Of a stretch of DNA of 7,152 nt, positions 4,668 to 7,152 are shown piece by piece. The stretch's first letter is position 1, and each line of letters starts with the position of its first letter. Below the pieces are notes generated by a model. The model worked only from the letters and a program-made list of their open reading frames with translations. It searched no databases and was not told the origin of the DNA. The DNA lies in contig JACDCA010000176.1 in assembly GCA_013694635.1 (NCBI GenBank), forward strand, positions 1-7,152, in the 5' to 3' direction. A program made the translations under genes and the position numbers. Origin of the DNA: Acidobacteriota bacterium. GTDB lineage: Bacteria; Acidobacteriota; Vicinamibacteria; Vicinamibacterales; 2-12-FULL-66-21.

Positions 4668-7152
4668 ATGTCTCCAACGATCCTGGCACTCGTGTTCGGC
4701 GTGCTCTTCGCACCACCTGCGCTGCAATCGGCCCTGCTTTTGGCGCAGAGCGCGCCGGCGGCTGCGACCCCCCAGCCGGTCCCCACACCGCAGGAGCGCG
4801 TCCAGCAGCTCCAGGCGAAAGTTTTGGAGCTCGAGAAGTCGGCCGGGTCCAACGATCCGGCGCTTGCAACGGCGCTGAACGAGCTGGCGATCGTTCACTT
4901 TCAACAGGGGGATTTCGCCGCGGCCGAGCCGCTCTTTCGACGCACGCTGAGCATCCGCGAGACCGCACTCGGCCCCGATCACCCGCACACCGCGCAGGCT
5001 CTCAACAATTTGGCGCAGGTTCTTCAGGAACGAGGCAACTACCCTGTTGCGGAGCCGATGCTCGAGCGCGCACTCGCGCTGTACGAGAAGATCCGAGGCC
5101 CGGACCACCCCGAAGTTGCTACGGCACTGAACAATCTGGCCGGGCTCTACCGGGTCTCAGGCAACTACGCGCGGGCCGAGCCCCTCTATCTTCGCGCACT
5201 AGCCATCAACGAGAAGGCCGGCTCCGACCACCCAAGCGTCGCGGTCGTTCTGAACAATCTCGGGTTGATGTTTCATCGGCAAGGGAACCTCGAGAAGGCC
5301 CGCCCCGTCATGGAGCGCTCGCTTGCGATTCGAGAGAAGGCGGTCGGACCGGATCATCCGGATGTCGCACGCGCGCTGAACAACCTGGGGATCCTTTCGC
5401 AGGAACAGGGAGATCTCGCGAAGGCGGAGCAGCTCTATCGCCGGGCGGTCCAGATCTACGACAAGGCGTTCGGCCGTCAGCATCAGTTGTACGGTCAGAC
5501 ACTGAACAACTTGGCCGTGGTTCACCTGGTCAAGGGTGAGTACGCCGTCGCCGGTCCCATGTACGAGGAGGCTCTGGCGGTACGGGTTGCGGCGCTGGGC
5601 CCGACGCATCCCGACATGACCGTAGCGCTAACCAGCCACGCGATCTATCTCGATGTCACCGGCAAGATCAGCGAGGCGGTCAAACGGCAGACCGAGTCGG
5701 CGAACGTCACCGAGCGCAATCTCGATCTGATTCTGGCGAGCGGCTCAGAGTCGCAGAAGCTTCGGTACATGGAGACGTTCACCGAGAACACCGACATCAC
5801 CGTGTCGATGCACCAGGTATCGGCGCCGCGTGACGGCGCGGCTCAGTATCTTGCGCTGACGACGCTCCTGCGCCGCAAGGGCCGGGTGCTCGACGCCGTC
5901 GGAGGCGCGCTCGGGGCGCTTCGTGAGCGGATGTCGGTTGACGATCGTGCGGCGCTCGACCGGCTGTCGGCTGCGCGTACGCAGCTGGCGCGCCTGGTCC
6001 TCCGTGGCCCCGGTCGCCAGGAGGCAGCGGCGTTCAGCGGCGACGTCGCTGCGGCTGAGGAACAGGTACAACAGGCAGAACGCGACATCAGCACACGAAG
6101 CGCAGCGTATCGCGCGCAGACACGTCCGGTGACCGTCGAGGCCGTACAGGCGGCGCTGCCACCAGGGGCGGCACTGGTGGAGATTGCTGTTTATCGTCCG
6201 TTCAACAATCGAGTGGCGCACGTCGAGAAGCGCTTCGGTGCCGCACGCTACGTGGCGTATATCGTGCGCCCGGGACAGGCGCCGGCGTCGGTGGACCTTG
6301 GGGACGTCAAGGCCATCGATGGGCAGGTCGAGGCTTTTCGTCGCGCGTTGTCGAGTCCGAAGAGCTCTGGCCTGCGTCCCGCGGCAACCGCCCTGCACAA
6401 GAGCCTCGTAGGGCCGCTGCTGCCATTGATCGGCGGCGCGCAGAGGCTGTTTATCTCACCTGATGGCGCACTGAACCTCGTGCCATTCGCTGCGCTACAG
6501 GACCAGAACGGCCGGTATCTGGTGGAGGCCCATGAAGTCAGCTACGTGACGACCGGCCGCGACCTGCTCAGACTGCAGGAGCGCGCGCCGGAAAGCCGGC
6601 GAGCATTGATCGTTGCGAACCCGGAGTTTGGCCCCCTTCCGTCGGACCCTGCGCCTGCAACAGACGTCCGGCTCGACCGCGCGATCGATCTGTCGCGCGC
6701 GCGCTTCACCCCGCTTCCTGGAACCGCGGCCGAAGCCAGTGCGCTCGCCGTCCTGATGACGGAGGCGGACGTTCGCACGGGACGCGACGCCACCGAGGCG
6801 TCGCTAAGGAGCGTGCACGGGCCGAGGGTGCTGCACCTGGCGACTCACGGATTTTTCCTCAGTGTCGGCCAGCCAGGTTCGAACGCGGCAGCGCGGGCTC
6901 TCGTGCACGATGCCGCACCGAAGAGCGCGATCACCTCCGCCGACAATCCATTGCTTCGCTCCGGCCTCGCATTCGCCGGCGCTAATGCGCGCTCCGGAGG
7001 CGATGGCGATGACGGCATCCTGACCGCACTCGAAGCGTCGAGCCTCGACTTGTGGGGGACTCGTATGGCGGTGCTGTCGGCCTGCGAAACCGGCGTAGGA
7101 GAGACGCGCAGAGGCGACGGCGTGTATGGCTTGCGGCGCGCGCTCGTGGTGG
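4668..7152 (+). CDS. Exported TPR-CHAT caspase-like protease, partial at right edge
   Basis: The frame is open from ATG 4668 to the window edge (828 codons, no stop). Residues 1-33 (MSPTILALVFGVLFAPPALQ, then LLLAQSAPAAA) look like a Sec signal peptide without the usual basic n-region. A short coiled segment (42-58) precedes seven TPR units of the kinesin-light-chain type, anchored at L70, L112, L154, L195, L237, L279 and L321. They have a 42-residue period (one unit is 41) and a recurring GPDHPxVAxALNNL signature. A helical, Ala/Arg/Gln-rich linker spans about 335-490. The CHAT (caspase HetF associated with TPRs) domain begins near 490, with LFISPDGALNLVPFAAL (593-609). The catalytic dyad is H727 in HLATHGFF and C806 in LSACETG, followed by the usual GDGVYGLRRAL. 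It is predicted to be a cysteine protease whose TPRs sense a partner. No Shine-Dalgarno is seen before the ATG. Confidence 0.9.
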   Translation, partial: MSPTILALVFGVLFAPPALQSALLLAQSAPAAATPQPVPTPQERVQQLQAKVLELEKSAGSNDPALATALNELAIVHFQQGDFAAAEPLFRRTLSIRETALGPDHPHTAQALNNLAQVLQERGNYPVAEPMLERALALYEKIRGPDHPEVATALNNLAGLYRVSGNYARAEPLYLRALAINEKAGSDHPSVAVVLNNLGLMFHRQGNLEKARPVMERSLAIREKAVGPDHPDVARALNNLGILSQEQGDLAKAEQLYRRAVQIYDKAFGRQHQLYGQTLNNLAVVHLVKGEYAVAGPMYEEALAVRVAALGPTHPDMTVALTSHAIYLDVTGKISEAVKRQTESANVTERNLDLILASGSESQKLRYMETFTENTDITVSMHQVSAPRDGAAQYLALTTLLRRKGRVLDAVGGALGALRERMSVDDRAALDRLSAARTQLARLVLRGPGRQEAAAFSGDVAAAEEQVQQAERDISTRSAAYRAQTRPVTVEAVQAALPPGAALVEIAVYRPFNNRVAHVEKRFGAARYVAYIVRPGQAPASVDLGDVKAIDGQVEAFRRALSSPKSSGLRPAATALHKSLVGPLLPLIGGAQRLFISPDGALNLVPFAALQDQNGRYLVEAHEVSYVTTGRDLLRLQERAPESRRALIVANPEFGPLPSDPAPATDVRLDRAIDLSRARFTPLPGTAAEASALAVLMTEADVRTGRDATEASLRSVHGPRVLHLATHGFFLSVGQPGSNAAARALVHDAAPKSAITSADNPLLRSGLAFAGANARSGGDGDDGILTALEASSLDLWGTRMAVLSACETGVGETRRGDGVYGLRRALVV

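Noticed and set aside
4584..5108. Upstream extension of the minus-strand DUF1684 frame to 5108
   Set aside because: This part is antisense to the signal peptide and TPR repeats of the divergent TPR-CHAT gene and has Arg-rich composition typical of antisense frames in GC-rich DNA.
5745..6398. Minus-strand frame opposite the TPR-CHAT linker
   Set aside because: It is antisense to a continuous 828-codon frame with clear TPR and CHAT motifs, and its Arg/His-rich sequence has no domain.
4668..7152. Link to CRISPR-associated TPR-CHAT (type III-E Craspase)
   Set aside because: No cas gene or repeat array is present, and the predicted signal peptide and kinesin-light-chain-type TPRs fit a generic exported TPR-CHAT protein.

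Overview
The window is GC-rich bacterial chromosomal DNA with tightly packed genes, frequent GTG starts and short intergenic gaps. No rRNA, tRNA, CRISPR array, insertion sequence or phage gene was seen. The gene mix fits a soil-type bacterium: a membrane-anchored TPR protein, a split LigD, DUF1684 and an exported TPR-CHAT protein. The style of the first gene suggests Acidobacteriota (Vicinamibacteria-like), but this is an impression from protein style and not a phylogenetic result.

Layout. (1) Minus strand, 1-317: the N-terminal part of a two-helix membrane protein with TPR repeats, running off the left edge. (2) Plus strand, divergent from it, 365-2066: a two-gene operon of a diacylglycerol/sphingosine-kinase-family lipid kinase and a calcineurin-like metallophosphoesterase, coupled by a 1-nt gap and a good Shine-Dalgarno. 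(3) Minus strand, 4583 down to 2144: a three-gene operon that meets the previous one tail to tail. In transcription order it holds a DUF1684-family gene that appears to have lost its conserved middle, the ATP-dependent ligase module of LigD, and the primase-polymerase module of LigD. The DUF1684 stop and the ligase start overlap as GTGA. The ligase and polymerase genes are separated by a 53-bp gap filled by a short tandem repeat that includes the polymerase start codon. (4) Plus strand, divergent from the DUF1684 gene, 4668 to the right edge: a long open frame of 828 codons without a stop, encoding a signal peptide, seven 42-residue TPR units and a CHAT caspase-like domain with its His/Cys dyad.

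How the genes work together. The ligase and polymerase modules are the end-processing and sealing halves of bacterial non-homologous end joining, here as separate polypeptides. Neither a Ku gene nor a LigD phosphoesterase domain is present in the window. The lipid kinase and phosphoesterase probably act in one membrane-lipid or phosphate-ester pathway, but the substrate cannot be read from the sequence. The TPR-CHAT protein is probably exported and is not obviously linked to the repair operon, apart from sharing an 84-bp divergent intergenic region. The main points for a second look are the decayed but still coupled DUF1684 gene, the repeat at the ligase/polymerase junction, and the exported CHAT protease.
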